From R-RK-3 sp963842775 (lineage in GTDB: Bacteria > Pseudomonadota > Alphaproteobacteria > Rhizobiales > Rhodomicrobiaceae), in contig CAWJHQ010000011.1 of assembly GCA_963842775.1 (NCBI GenBank), positions 434,001-498,000 of the forward strand: a DNA stretch of 64,000 nucleotides, in the 5' to 3' direction. Each line of letters opens with the position of its first letter. The first letter of the stretch is position 1. A program made the position numbers and the translations under genes. The notes beneath the pieces are model-generated. The model did no database searches. It saw only the letters and a list, made by a program, of their open reading frames with translations, and was not told the DNA's origin. Of this stretch, positions 9,194 to 17,895 are shown piece after piece.

Positions 9194-9610
9194 ATGAGCG
9201 AGGCCTATACCGGCGGATGTAGCTGTGGCGCGATCCGTTATGAAATTTCCGACGAACCGATGGTGATGAATGACTGCCAGTGCCGCGACTGTCAGCGGAG
9301 GAGCGGCACGGGGCATGGGTCCTACCTGACCTTTGCGAGTCGCGCCGCCGTGAAGCTCAAGGGCGAAGCGACGCATTGGGACATCGCTGGCGACAGCGGG
9401 AACGTGAAGACGCACGCCTTCTGCCCAACCTGCGGATCGCCGGTCTATCTGACGTTTGCGGCGATGCCGGATCTTTTCACCGTGCACGCTGCGAGCCTGG
9501 ACGATCCAAGCCGATACAAGCCGCAACTCGTGACGTACAGCGTGCGTGGCTACGCTTGGGACCATATCGACCCAGCTCTGCCGACATTCGACAGAATGCC
9601 ACCGGCGTGA
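9194..9610 (+). CDS. GFA (glutathione-dependent formaldehyde-activating)-family zinc protein
   Basis: A 138-residue protein with the complete GFA zinc-ligand set: GGCSCGAIRY at the N-terminus, CQCRDCQRRSG near residue 29 and FCPTCGSPV near residue 76. The family is named for Gfa of Paracoccus, but most members have unknown substrates. It ends 10 bases before the start of the alcohol dehydrogenase gene, so the two are probably cotranscribed. Confidence 0.85.
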   Translation: MSEAYTGGCSCGAIRYEISDEPMVMNDCQCRDCQRRSGTGHGSYLTFASRAAVKLKGEATHWDIAGDSGNVKTHAFCPTCGSPVYLTFAAMPDLFTVHAASLDDPSRYKPQLVTYSVRGYAWDHIDPALPTFDRMPPA

Positions 9611-9620
9611 GGGGATAATC

Positions 9621-10626
9621 ATGAGGCTGGTTAGGCTGAGAGCCCCGGGTGGCTTGGAAAATCTCAAACTGGTCGAGGAAGATCATCCCAAACCAAGGCC
9701 GGGCGAATTGCTGGTCAGGGTCCGGGCCTGCTCGTTGAATTTCCTCGACGATATGTTGGTGCTGGGGAAAAAACCGTGCGCTGACGGCCGCATTCCACTG
9801 TCCGATGGCGCCGGAGAGGTGATTGCGGTCGGGGACGATGTCGATGAATTCAAGGCCGGCGATAGCGTCGTCAGCACGTTTTATCCCTACTGGCTGGGAG
9901 GCGAAATGACGCCCGCTACCAAGCGGGATGTGCCGGGAGAGAGCATTGACGGCTATGCGCGCGAATATGTGTGCATGCCGGCGCACGCCTTCACCAAGGC
10001 GCCGGCAGGCTACACGCATGTCGAGGCGGCGACGCTCACCTGCGCGGGAGTGACCGCCTGGAGAGGCTTGGTGGTACGCGGCCAGGTGAAGCCCGGTGAC
10101 ACAGTGCTGATCCTTGGCACGGGCGGCGTATCGCTGTTCGCGCTGCAATTCGCGAAAGCGGCGGGCGCCCGTGTCATCGCGACGTCGTCCTCCGAGGAGA
10201 AGCTGGAAAAGCTGAAGCGCTCTCGGGGCCGACGCCGTCATCAATTACAAGGCCGTGCCGGACTGGGGGCAGAAGGCAAAGGATTTGACGGACGGCCGCG
10301 GCGTCGATCATGTGATCGAGGTCGGCGGGCCCGGCACGTTGGCGCAGTCGATAACAGCCTGCAGGACGGGCGGGCATATTGCCCTGATCGGCGTCTTGAC
10401 TGGTTTTGCGGGAGAAGTGGCGATCCCGGCGCTGTTTTCGAATCAGATTCGTATCAGCGGGATCTCCATCGGCAGCAGAGCAGATCAGGAGGACATGATC
10501 CGGGCGATAAACGCCAATCGTCTGAAGCCCGTGATCGACCGCATTTTTCCGCTGCAGGACATCGCCGCTGCCTTCAGGCATTACAAATCCCAAAAGCACT
10601 TCGGCAAGGTTTGCCTCGAACTTTGA
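9621..10626 (+). CDS. Zinc-type alcohol dehydrogenase / quinone oxidoreductase (one frameshift)
   Basis: A medium-chain dehydrogenase/reductase of about 335 residues when joined. ATG 9621 lies right after the GFA gene with GGGGATA upstream. The first frame covers the GroES-like domain and the NAD(P)-binding glycine motif (LGTGGVSLFALQFAK) to about 10215. The second frame continues with the C-terminal half (KAVPDWGQKAKDLTDGRG onward) to the stop at 10626. One extra base in gcgctctcgggg around 10215-10222 restores the expected Leu-Gly-Ala-Asp-Ala-Val stretch. Substrate specificity is not readable. Confidence 0.85.
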
Positions 10627-10689
10627 GATTTCCCCTGTCGACTGCTGGATGCGGCAGGCGGTGAGGTCTGGCCTCGCCCGTCCCATCCC

Positions 10690-10914
10690 CTACACAGTTG
10701 CGCCGAAATAATCGTCGCGCTCGTTGCTGGGGAGCAGGGCCAATGTGTCACGCTCCAGGTCCGATATCAGGCGTGCCAGTAACTCGCGCTCCGACCCGCC
10801 ATAGAAGCCGCAAAGCCGCTTCAGTATCACTTTGGCGCCCGTTGGAATGGATGCGATCTCACCGAATTGCACACGACGCTCCTCGTGAGTGTTTTGCAGT
10901 TCCACAGCTATCAT
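10690..10914 (-). CDS. Hypothetical 74-residue protein
   Basis: A short acidic/basic mixed protein without signal peptide or membrane segment. It contains a run of predicted helix (SERELLARLISDLERD). The ATG is preceded by GGGAGATAACG, a plausible ribosome binding site. It is separated from both neighbours by intergenic sequence. No family is recognised. The next stretch, 10915-11070, holds no convincing gene. Confidence 0.4.
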   Translation of the reverse strand: MIAVELQNTHEERRVQFGEIASIPTGAKVILKRLCGFYGGSERELLARLISDLERDTLALLPSNERDDYFGATV

Positions 10915-11070
10915 CGTTATCTCCCTGATAAGCGCTCAGGATTGTTCTCTTTTTGTTCTAAGTTTTTGAGTCGGTCAAGTCACTTCATGCGCGAAATAGG
11001 ACTGGTATCTCTCGCGGCCCGCCGCTGAGATCGGGGATCTGGGAATCGGCGGTCAGCTTTGTCACTTTGA

Positions 11071-11352
11071 TCGGGTAATGACGTAGAAGGTGCGCAAGCG
11101 CTATCCGGATTGGCGCGGGCATTCTTCTATGCGCAGGCGCGTGCGCTGCTGGTCTCGCATTGGGCCGTCGATTCGGAAGCGACGGTGAAGCTGGTCACCC
11201 GGGCCATGCGCGAGATGACCGGGGATACAAGCGTCGGCCGCGCCGAGGCGCTGCGGCGCGCCATGCTGGCGATGATCGACAAGGGCAAGCCGTTGGAGGC
11301 GCATCCTGCATTTTGGGCGCCATTCATTGTCGTCGGGGAAGGGGCCAGATGA
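11071..11352 (+). pseudogene. C-terminal remnant of a CHAT-domain (caspase-like) protein
   Basis: The frame reads GAQALSGLARAFFYAQARAL, then LVSHWAVDSEATVKL and a tail WAPFIVVGEG. This is the typical end of CHAT-domain proteins, including the strand-helix after the catalytic cysteine. The catalytic His-Cys region itself is gone: there is a stop at 11068-11070 and no upstream coding continuation. The 3' end overlaps the 3' end of the acetyltransferase on the other strand. It is best read as debris of a much larger tetratricopeptide/CHAT gene. Confidence 0.65.
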
Positions 11353-11923
11353 GTCGCCGTGCGTAGCCCGGACAGTGATTGCTTGCTTGTTGCAGCACCG
11401 CTCGGACAAGCATCGAGAGCGAGGGATGCTTGCGAGTGGCTTCAGCGCGGAGCGTCAAAGATTTTTGGTAACGCCAGACGTCTAGCGGAAACGTCCCTTG
11501 CGGTGTTTCCGAATTCACGCTGATAGTTCCCGTCCGCTGCCATCCGTGTTTCTCATAGAATCTTGCAGCCCGCGCATTTCCGATCGCGCATGCAAGCCAG
11601 GCTATTTCGACCCCGCGCTGAGCCAGTGTAGCCTCCGCATCGGCAATCAATGCGGCTGCAACACCCGTGCCGCGTGACTGCGTCGACACGTAGAGCTGAT
11701 AGAGCTCGTCGTTCTTTACGATGCAAAGTCCAGTGGGCGCACCGAACGGGCCTGATACTCGTACATCTGATAGAGCCGCCTGGAGCCGTTCGGCAAAGCT
11801 CTCCAACGTACGCAGGCTGGTGAGTTCCGCCGGCACGATCTGCGCATGGGCATCATGCCAGCCATCATGCCAGACCTTTGACAGATGTTGGATGTCAGCT
11901 TCGGTTGCAGCTCTCACATCCAT
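11324..11923 (-). CDS. GNAT-family N-acetyltransferase
   Basis: A 199-residue protein. The GNAT core spans about residues 1-150: an N-terminal MDVRAATEADI strand-helix, the acetyl-CoA loop RGTGVAAALI (motif A), and the C-terminal NARAARFYEKHGWQRTG (motif B). The last 40 residues, after the core, run through sequence antisense to the CHAT remnant. They may be an accidental extension caused by the lost original stop. The substrate is unknown. Confidence 0.85.
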   Translation of the reverse strand: MDVRAATEADIQHLSKVWHDGWHDAHAQIVPAELTSLRTLESFAERLQAALSDVRVSGPFGAPTGLCIVKNDELYQLYVSTQSRGTGVAAALIADAEATLAQRGVEIAWLACAIGNARAARFYEKHGWQRTGTISVNSETPQGTFPLDVWRYQKSLTLRAEATRKHPSLSMLVRAVLQQASNHCPGYARRLIWPLPRRQ

Positions 11924-12144
11924 GTTTCGCTACCGTTGCTTTCCGTGAACTCATTCCTAGGGCGCTTCGTGCCGACAAGGTTCATGACGCCTCGCGAACA
12001 ATGTTGAACTTTTCTCCGGCATCGCGCGACGAATAGTCGAAAACCGCGGCGTTGAGTGTATCTGCGTAGGGTGCGATGCCCGTGATACGAGCAATCTCCG
12101 CGGACGAACAAACCGATCGAAAACTGCCCGGAGAAGGATCAGCC

Positions 12145-13471
12145 ATGCGAATTTCCAACATATCTCTGATAACGCTGCTCTGTGCCGGCGTCATGGTTGC
12201 GGAGGCCCATGCCGAAACGGATCGGAGCATAGCGCTGATCCTTGATGCTTCGGGCAGCATGAAAGCGGCTCTGACCGACGGCAAGACGCGCATGGAGGCG
12301 GCGAAAACGGCCGTGGCCGATTTCGTTACGGGTCTGGCTCCTGACACGCGGCTGGCTTTTCGCGCCTATGGACACCAGTCTCCGACGTCGAAGAAGGACT
12401 GCAAGGACACCAGCCTGCTGACGTCGTTCAACACGGCTAACGCAAACAAGGCCGCCATCATCGATCAGGCTCGCGCGCTGCAACCGCAAGGTTATACGCC
12501 GATCACCTATTCGCTGACGCTTGCGGCGCAGGACCTGGGCAGCGAGGAAAGCGCGACGCGCACCGTCGTGCTGGTCAGCGACGGCAAGGAGACCTGCAAC
12601 GCCGACCCATGCGCCGCGGCGAAAGCGCTCGCCGATGCTGACGCCAAGCTCGTCGTGCACACGGTCGGCATCGGCGTCGATACGGTGACGCGCAGCCAGC
12701 TGCAATGCATCGCCCGGATGGCGCGCGGCAATTATTATGACGCCAACAGCGCCTCCGAGCTCACCGGCGCGCTGAGCAAGGCGGCCGTGAAGGGTGCCGA
12801 AAAGCCCGTGCAGAAGAAGCAGGTGGTTATCACGACGCCGAAGCCCGGCAAGCTGAGAATGAAAGTTCTCGGCGGTCATCATGACCACGATGTCATGGAT
12901 GCGGGCAGGGAAAAAGGTCGATGAGTTAAGCGCTGTTCATACCGACGCTGAGCTCACCCCTGGCGTCTATAGCGTGAAGTTCGGGAATGGCGTCTGGACG
13001 AGCATCGAGGTCAAAGCCGGCGAAACGACCGAAATCAAACCGGGTTATCTGAATATCGAGCCATTGGGGGCAACCTCAGTGGAAGTACTGGAGCCGGAAA
13101 CCAGTGAAAAAGTTGACGAGCTCTACTACACCAAGTCGGCGACCACGCTCATTCCGGGCCGGTTCAATCTCAAATTCGGCAACGTCATGTGGCCTGAGGG
13201 CGTCGAGGTGAAGCCTGGCGAGACCACCACCCTCAGACCGGGAATGATCGGCGTCAACAGCAATGTCGGTGTTCTCTATTTCGCGGTGAAAGATGCGGAG
13301 GGCCAGGAGGTCGGCACAGGCGCCAGCCCCGGGCACGCGCTGACCCTGCCGCCCGGGAAATATGTCCTGGAGATCGATGCCGAGAAGCATATCAAGACGC
13401 TCACCGACGAGCAGCGCAAGATGGATGTGGAGCTTAGCGCGGGCGAGCGGTTGGAGATCGCGATCAACTAA
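12145..13471 (+). CDS. Secreted von Willebrand factor A protein with C-terminal repeats (one frameshift)
   Basis: ATG 12145 follows GGAGAAGG. A signal peptide ends near AHA (residue 26), and a vWA domain follows with the metal-ion site DASGS (DxSxS) near residue 34 and VSDGKETC. After residue 230 come two copies of a beta-rich unit with the pattern KVDEL, then a 15-20-residue variable part, KFGN, W and V-K-GETT-PG. The first frame stops at 12924. The second runs to 13471. A single extra base in the run gggaaaaagg at about 12906-12915 joins them at GREK-VDEL. Function is unknown. Such proteins act as extracytoplasmic metal-dependent adhesion modules. Confidence 0.8.
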
Positions 13472-13494
13472 CTCCCCTGGCAAGCATGAGATAG

Positions 13495-13535
13495 GCCCAG
13501 CCGCTCCGATGAGCCGGCTGGGCTTTGCGTTTCTC
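13495..13535 (+). terminator. Rho-independent terminator after vWA gene
   Basis: Perfect 9-base arms GCCCAGCCG and CGGCTGGGC with an 11-base loop are followed by TTTGCGTTTCT. It lies 24 bases after the stop of the vWA gene. Confidence 0.75.
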
Positions 13536-13602
13536 ATAATCGCAGCTTCATACCAAGTCCCGGTGACATGAACTCATGCCCGCCAGATCGGCACGAACCT
13601 CA

Positions 13603-13621
13603 CCTCTCCCATTGGGAGAGG
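13603..13621. repeat. REP-like palindrome (single copy)
   Basis: Arms CCTCTCCCA and TGGGAGAGG around one base belong to the same family as the facing pairs at 56.3, 58.1 and 63.5 kb. It is followed by the degenerate GCGACGCGAAGCGCC segment often attached to such elements. Confidence 0.6.
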
Positions 13622-13736
13622 GAGCGACGCGAAGCGCCCGGATTCCGCTATCGGCAATCGAGCGGCCGCCTCCTGCAACCTGTTGCCAGTCCGCAACTGT
13701 GCTCCATAATGGTGGAACTCGGTATCGGAGATTTGC

Positions 13737-14534
13737 ATGCCCTCTTCCCGCTTGTTTGCCTTCGCGCTCGCTCTCTGGGCTGGCTTCCTGCTGTTCCCGG
13801 ACGAGGGGCGAAGTGCCGATGTAGACGTCGCTCTCGTGCTCGCGGTCGACATCTCCAACTCCATGGACCCAGACGAGCAGGCGCTTCAGCGCGACGGCTA
13901 TGTCGAAGCCTTCCGCTCTCCCCTCGTGCATCAGGCGATCCGGACCGGCATGCTCGGGCGCATAGCCGTCACCTACGTGGAATGGGCGGCCTCCCACAAT
14001 CAGCAGGTCGTGGTGCCATGGACCGAATTGGAGGGGGCGGAGGACGCCATCAGCTTCGCCGAACAACTCGCCCGTGCTCCGATCCGGAGAGCCCCGCGCA
14101 CCTCCATTTCCGGTGCGATCGACTTCGGCGTGCGTCTATTGCAGGAAAGGCAGGGGGGTGCCCCGCGCCAGGTGATCGACATCTCCGGTGACGGCGCGAA
14201 CAATCAGGGCCGCAGGGTCACCGACGCCCGCGATGAGGCCGTTGCCAAAGGGTACATCATCAACGGCCTGCCCCTGCTGCTCAAGCGGCGCACGGGAAGC
14301 GCCTATGACGTCGAGAACCTCGATGAGCACTATCGGGATTGTGTGATCGGGGGGCTTGGCTCCTTCGTGATGGCAGTGAAGGACCGCAGTCATTTTGCCG
14401 AGGCGATCAGGACCAAGATCATTCGCGAGATCGCCGGCCGGGAACCAGCAGCACGGCTCATCCCGGCGCAGGTTAAAAAGAGCACCAATTGCTCAGCCGT
14501 GGAGAACCTGGATTGGGATCGGATGCCGTACTGA
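13737..14534 (+). CDS. DUF1194 von Willebrand factor A protein, secreted
   Basis: A 265-residue protein with a signal peptide ending near residue 26 (GRSA). A DUF1194 vWA-like domain carries the metal site DISNSM (DxSxS) near residue 38, a second acidic cluster ISGDGANNQGRRV, and the conserved cysteine near DCVIGG. This family is common in Hyphomicrobiales and uncharacterised. It lies 265 bases downstream of another secreted vWA gene but behind a terminator and a repeat, so the two are probably separate transcripts. Confidence 0.82.
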   Translation: MPSSRLFAFALALWAGFLLFPDEGRSADVDVALVLAVDISNSMDPDEQALQRDGYVEAFRSPLVHQAIRTGMLGRIAVTYVEWAASHNQQVVVPWTELEGAEDAISFAEQLARAPIRRAPRTSISGAIDFGVRLLQERQGGAPRQVIDISGDGANNQGRRVTDARDEAVAKGYIINGLPLLLKRRTGSAYDVENLDEHYRDCVIGGLGSFVMAVKDRSHFAEAIRTKIIREIAGREPAARLIPAQVKKSTNCSAVENLDWDRMPY

Positions 14535-14708
14535 CGTCTAGGGTTTCCGCCTTAAAGGCGACTCCGGCGCCCGTTCAGCTTATGAGCTGAGCTCACAACG
14601 CAGGGTTCGCTCGGATTTGATCGTAATCCCTTGCATGACAATTGCGTTGTCCACCCGCGGGCGACACTCATCGCGCCTTGACACGCTCCCGCTGCGGCGT
14701 AGAGATAA

Positions 14709-14720
14709 AACCATATGGTT
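14709..14720. promoter_or_regulatory. 12-bp perfect palindrome AACCATATGGTT upstream of DUF899 gene
   Basis: The palindrome lies in the 395-base region between the DUF1194 and DUF899 genes. The ATG inside it opens a 46-codon frame whose first residues (MVKYRDDAID) look like the start of small ArsR-type regulators, but the rest does not. It could be an operator with a decayed regulator gene. The rest of 14535-14929 shows no gene. Confidence 0.3.
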
Positions 14721-14929
14721 AAGTATAGAGACGACGCCATAGACAAGGGGAGCGACTGGCTGAGCCTCCAACAGCGCTTCCTGAGCGGACACTTGGATCC
14801 GCCTGCCACGCAAAAGGTGCCGACTCCGCGCGCCTTAAAGCATCGCGGGGAATGATCCGTGCCGGGAACGCGGTCAGAACAGGCCCCGCCACGTGAGCCT
14901 TCGGCAGCGCCCATCAAAAGGAGTACCTC

Positions 14930-15622
14930 ATGAGCAAGACGATGAGCCTTCCCAAAGTTGTCACACCCGCGGCATGGCAAGCGGCACATGAAGGGCTGTT
15001 GGCCAAGGAGAAAGCGGCTACTCGCGCACGGGACGCCCTCGCCGCGGAGCGACGCCGGCAGCCGATGGTCAGAATCGACAAAAGCTATGTGTTCGAAGGT
15101 CCGAACGGCAAGGCCAGCCTTCTCAATCTGTTCGAGGGGCGGCATCAACTCATTCTCTACCACTTCATGTTCGGCCCTGGAGTAGATGGTTGGCCGGACG
15201 CCGGTTGCCCCGGCTGCTCAATGTTCGTCGACCAGATTGGACATATCGCCCACTTCCACGCCCGCGACACGTCCTTCGCCCTGGTGTCCATCGCCCCACT
15301 TGCCAAAATCGAGGCCTACCGGAAGCGGATGGACTGGACGATCCCCTGGTTCTCCTCCGCCGGCAGCGACTTCAATAAGGACTTCGGTGTGACGACGAAG
15401 GATGGCGAAACCTTCGGCCTGAGCGTCTTCCTGCGTGACGGCGAGACCACCTTCCGCAGCTACTTTACAGCCGGGCGCGGCGTTGAGGCGCTGGGAAGCG
15501 TCTGGACGTTTCTCGACTTGACGCCACTCGGCCGGCAGGAGGAATGGGAGGATTCACCCAAAGGACGACCCCAGACGGCACCATATACGTGGTGGCGGCG
15601 CCACGATGAATACGGCGCTTAG
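14930..15622 (+). CDS. DUF899-family thioredoxin-like protein
   Basis: A 230-residue cytosolic protein. DUF899 markers are the N-terminal VTPAAWQAAHEGLLAKEKA, the charged RARDALAAERRRQP, the thioredoxin-like PGCSMFVDQIGH and the C-terminal TWWRRHDEY. The family has a thioredoxin-like fold without the CxxC active site and no assigned activity. The ATG follows AAAAGGAG. A paralogue of similar size lies at 37967-38770. Confidence 0.88.
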   Translation: MSKTMSLPKVVTPAAWQAAHEGLLAKEKAATRARDALAAERRRQPMVRIDKSYVFEGPNGKASLLNLFEGRHQLILYHFMFGPGVDGWPDAGCPGCSMFVDQIGHIAHFHARDTSFALVSIAPLAKIEAYRKRMDWTIPWFSSAGSDFNKDFGVTTKDGETFGLSVFLRDGETTFRSYFTAGRGVEALGSVWTFLDLTPLGRQEEWEDSPKGRPQTAPYTWWRRHDEYGA

Positions 15623-15692
15623 CCGCAAACAACGCAGGCCCAAGAAAGGTGCGGGCGAATGCCGGCTCTATAAAGCCTGAGTCAGATTTCCC

Positions 15693-16316
15693 CTAGGACC
15701 GCCGCTTCGCTTCATTCCCGCAAATCAGGTCGACTGCCGCTTTGCTCAGCCTGTCGAGCGCGCGGCGTGAGTCTCCGGCCCGCGCACGAACGGCCAGCGA
15801 GTGCATAACGGCGGACGCCACTGAGGCGAGCCCCGCCGCATCCGCGCCGGAGTCAAGTTCGCCGTCGGCAATCGCCTTTCGGATGCGCTCTTCCAGGATC
15901 GCGTTGAATGTGCCGAGGCTCTCACGAAGCACGCGGCGCACCGCTGGCCGATGCACGGCTTCCACCGACGCCGTCCCAATCAGCAAACAGCCGCGGGCGG
16001 CATCGTCGGATGCCATGTAGACATCTGTCGACCTGGCGTAGACGTCAGCCAGCTCCGTTCGCAAACGGCGCGCGCCGCTCAATGTCTGGCTCAGCCCCGC
16101 TACGCCGGCGTCCCGGTATCGCTCAAGCGTCGCGATGTAGAGCGCTTCCTTGTCGCCGAAAGCTCCAGCGAGGCTTGGCCGGGTCAGTTGCGTCGCTTCG
16201 CTCAGGGCGTCGAGGGAGCTGGCAGCAAAGCCGACCGACCAAAAGAGGTCGGCCGCCCGCTGAAGCGTGAGTTCCCGGTCGTATGTGATCGGTCGTCCTC
16301 GTCTGGCGTTCGCCAT
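15693..16316 (-). CDS. TetR/AcrR-family transcriptional repressor
   Basis: A 207-residue protein. The N-terminal helix-turn-helix covers about residues 8-55 (GRPITYDRELTLQRAADLF, then SLDALSEATQLTRPSLAGAF), followed by the all-helical ligand domain with a conserved GCLLIGTASVE segment. It is divergent from the glutathione transferase gene. One copy of the motif TATRCG-N4-CGCATA lies two bases upstream of its start codon and another lies between the two promoters, so it most likely represses both. The start at 16316 is preferred over a longer in-frame extension that crosses the transferase gene. Confidence 0.9.
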   Translation of the reverse strand: MANARRGRPITYDRELTLQRAADLFWSVGFAASSLDALSEATQLTRPSLAGAFGDKEALYIATLERYRDAGVAGLSQTLSGARRLRTELADVYARSTDVYMASDDAARGCLLIGTASVEAVHRPAVRRVLRESLGTFNAILEERIRKAIADGELDSGADAAGLASVASAVMHSLAVRARAGDSRRALDRLSKAAVDLICGNEAKRRS

Positions 16317-16318
16317 TT

Positions 16319-16373
16319 TATACGATCCCGCATAAAAATATTGACACGACCATATTATATGCGGTATCGCATA
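16319..16373. promoter_or_regulatory. Two TetR operator copies in divergent promoter region
   Basis: Two 16-base sites share the pattern TATRCG-N4-CGCATA, at 16319-16334 and 16358-16373. The second is a perfect inverted repeat. A TTGACA at 16341-16346 between them can serve as the -35 of the glutathione transferase promoter, which puts the second site over its -10 region. The first site covers the ribosome binding site of the tetR gene. This is a textbook layout for repression and autorepression. Confidence 0.7.
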
Positions 16374-16424
16374 AAAATCGAGCCACAAAATGCCGGCTCG
16401 CCGCAGACCAGCTTGGAGACCAAA

Positions 16425-17064
16425 ATGAAGCTCTATCTTCGTCAGGCGACCTGCTCCCTGTCGCCCCATATCATTGCCCGGGAACTCGAACTCGACGTTG
16501 AAATCGTTCACGTCGACCGAGGCACGCACAAAACCAGCGACGGCCAGGACTTCCTGGCCATCAACCCAAACGGCTACGTCCCGGCGCTGGTGCTCGATGA
16601 CGGCGAGATCATCGTCGAGGGACCGGCGATCGTTCAGTATCTCGCTGATCTCAAGCCCGACGGTGGCCTGGCGCCGCAAGACGCGCGTGACCGGCGGCGC
16701 ATCCAGTCGCTCCTGAACTTCGTGTCGACCGAGATTCACAAACCGATGGGGCAGATGTGCACGCCGGCATATGCGCCGGTGAAGGATGTGCTGCATAAGC
16801 AGATCAGCCGCGCGGCTCGACTGGGTCGCGACCCGCTTCGAGGGTGACTATCTCATGGGCGACAGGTTGAGCGTCGCCGACATCTATCTGTTCGTGTGCC
16901 TCAACTGGTCGCAATGGGCGGGGGTCGATCTATCCCGGTGGCCCCGGCTCGAAACGTTCATGAGGCGTGTTGGCGCCCGGCCGCGAGTGCTTGAAGCGCT
17001 CGAGACCGAAGGCCTCGCGCCACGGGCCAACGGCATCTTCTTCGCGCCGCCCGTAGCGGCATAA
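16425..17064 (+). CDS. Glutathione S-transferase (one frameshift)
   Basis: About 212 residues when joined. The N-terminal thioredoxin-fold domain is seen as MKLYLRQATCSLSPHI, with NPNGYVPALVLDDG and the glutathione-binding EGPAIVQYLAD. The C-terminal helical domain continues in the second frame (RLDWVATRFEGDYLMGDRLSVADIY). One extra base in atcagccgcgcggctc near 16809-16818 accounts for the break. The beta-class style (Cys at position 10) fits bacterial detoxification enzymes. It is divergent from a TetR repressor, which suggests induction by an electrophile. Confidence 0.87.
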
Positions 17065-17086
17065 CCCAGCAGCAATGGAGGCAACC

Positions 17087-17470
17087 ATGACAAGCGGCAG
17101 CTTCAGCGACGCCGAAAGCATCCGGACAGAAGCAATCCTGCAGCGGTTCAACGGCGTATTTCTGAGCCATGATCCGGCGGCCCTGCAGGAACTCGTTGCG
17201 GATGATTGCATCATCGAGAACACGCAGCCGGCGCCCGATGGCTCGCGCCACGAGGGCAAGGCAGCCTGCATCGCGCTGTGGACACGGATCGCGACGATGC
17301 CGGGCGCGCACTTCGAACCCGAGAGCATCATCGCGCGTGGCGACCGGGGTGAGATCAGATGGCGGCTGGTCTGGGGACCGGATCGCTCCAGCTCGGTGCG
17401 CGGCGTCAATCTCATGCGCGTGCGCGACGGCCGGATCGTCGAGGCCCAGGGTTACGTGAAGGGCGCGTGA
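17087..17470 (+). CDS. SnoaL-like (NTF2-fold) protein
   Basis: A 127-residue protein with the pattern of SnoaL-like folds: an N-terminal helix (ILQRFNGVFLSHDPAALQELVADDCIIEN), a conical beta-sheet with HFEPESIIARGDRGEIRWRLVW, and VRDGRIVEAQGYVKG at the end. Some members are isomerases or hydrolases, most are unassigned. ATG 17087 has GGAGG 6 bases upstream. It follows the glutathione transferase by 22 bases and is probably cotranscribed and TetR-controlled. Confidence 0.78.
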   Translation: MTSGSFSDAESIRTEAILQRFNGVFLSHDPAALQELVADDCIIENTQPAPDGSRHEGKAACIALWTRIATMPGAHFEPESIIARGDRGEIRWRLVWGPDRSSSVRGVNLMRVRDGRIVEAQGYVKGA

Positions 17471-17544
17471 CGGCCAGATCGATCAGCGCCGCCGCTCACG
17501 CGCTATCGGCGGCGGCGCTGGTCAAGATCGCAGGAAGCGCACTG

Positions 17545-17895
17545 TCAGATTGCATGCGCAGCGGCTATCAGCAGGCCGCCGATAATCGCGAGGTTGGATT
17601 GCCAGACATTTTTGGCCGCTTCGCGCGCAGGCCCCTCCATGTCCCAGAAATTGACCAGCATGATCGAGGCGGCCAAGGTGAAGACCACCAGACCCAGCGC
17701 TGCCGGGGCAACGAACACACCGATCACCAACAGCAGACCGGCGATGAACTGAAACGCCGAACCAACAAGGAGCACCAGGCGCGCTGCCGGCACGCCGCGG
17801 GCGGTCATGGCTTCGGTTATGGCGGGGATGATGAACAGATGATGCACTCCGCCGAACACGAATAGCCCGCCCAGCAGCAGACGCCCCATGACCAA
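17545..17895 (-). CDS. DoxX-family membrane protein
   Basis: A 116-residue protein with four hydrophobic helices typical of DoxX-family proteins: an N-terminal GRLLLGGLFVFGGVHHL, a middle LVLLVGSAFQFIAGLLLVIG and a C-terminal NLAIIGGLLIAAAHA. DoxX homologues are linked to quinone-dependent redox and oxidative-stress membrane complexes. No specific reaction can be given. It is convergent with the SnoaL gene. Confidence 0.8.
   Translation of the reverse strand: MVMGRLLLGGLFVFGGVHHLFIIPAITEAMTARGVPAARLVLLVGSAFQFIAGLLLVIGVFVAPAALGLVVFTLAASIMLVNFWDMEGPAREAAKNVWQSNLAIIGGLLIAAAHAI

Noticed and set aside
15951..16424. Upstream extension of the glutathione transferase frame
   Set aside because: It runs antisense through the TetR gene and the operators. 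The start at 16425 has GGAG upstream and fits the family.
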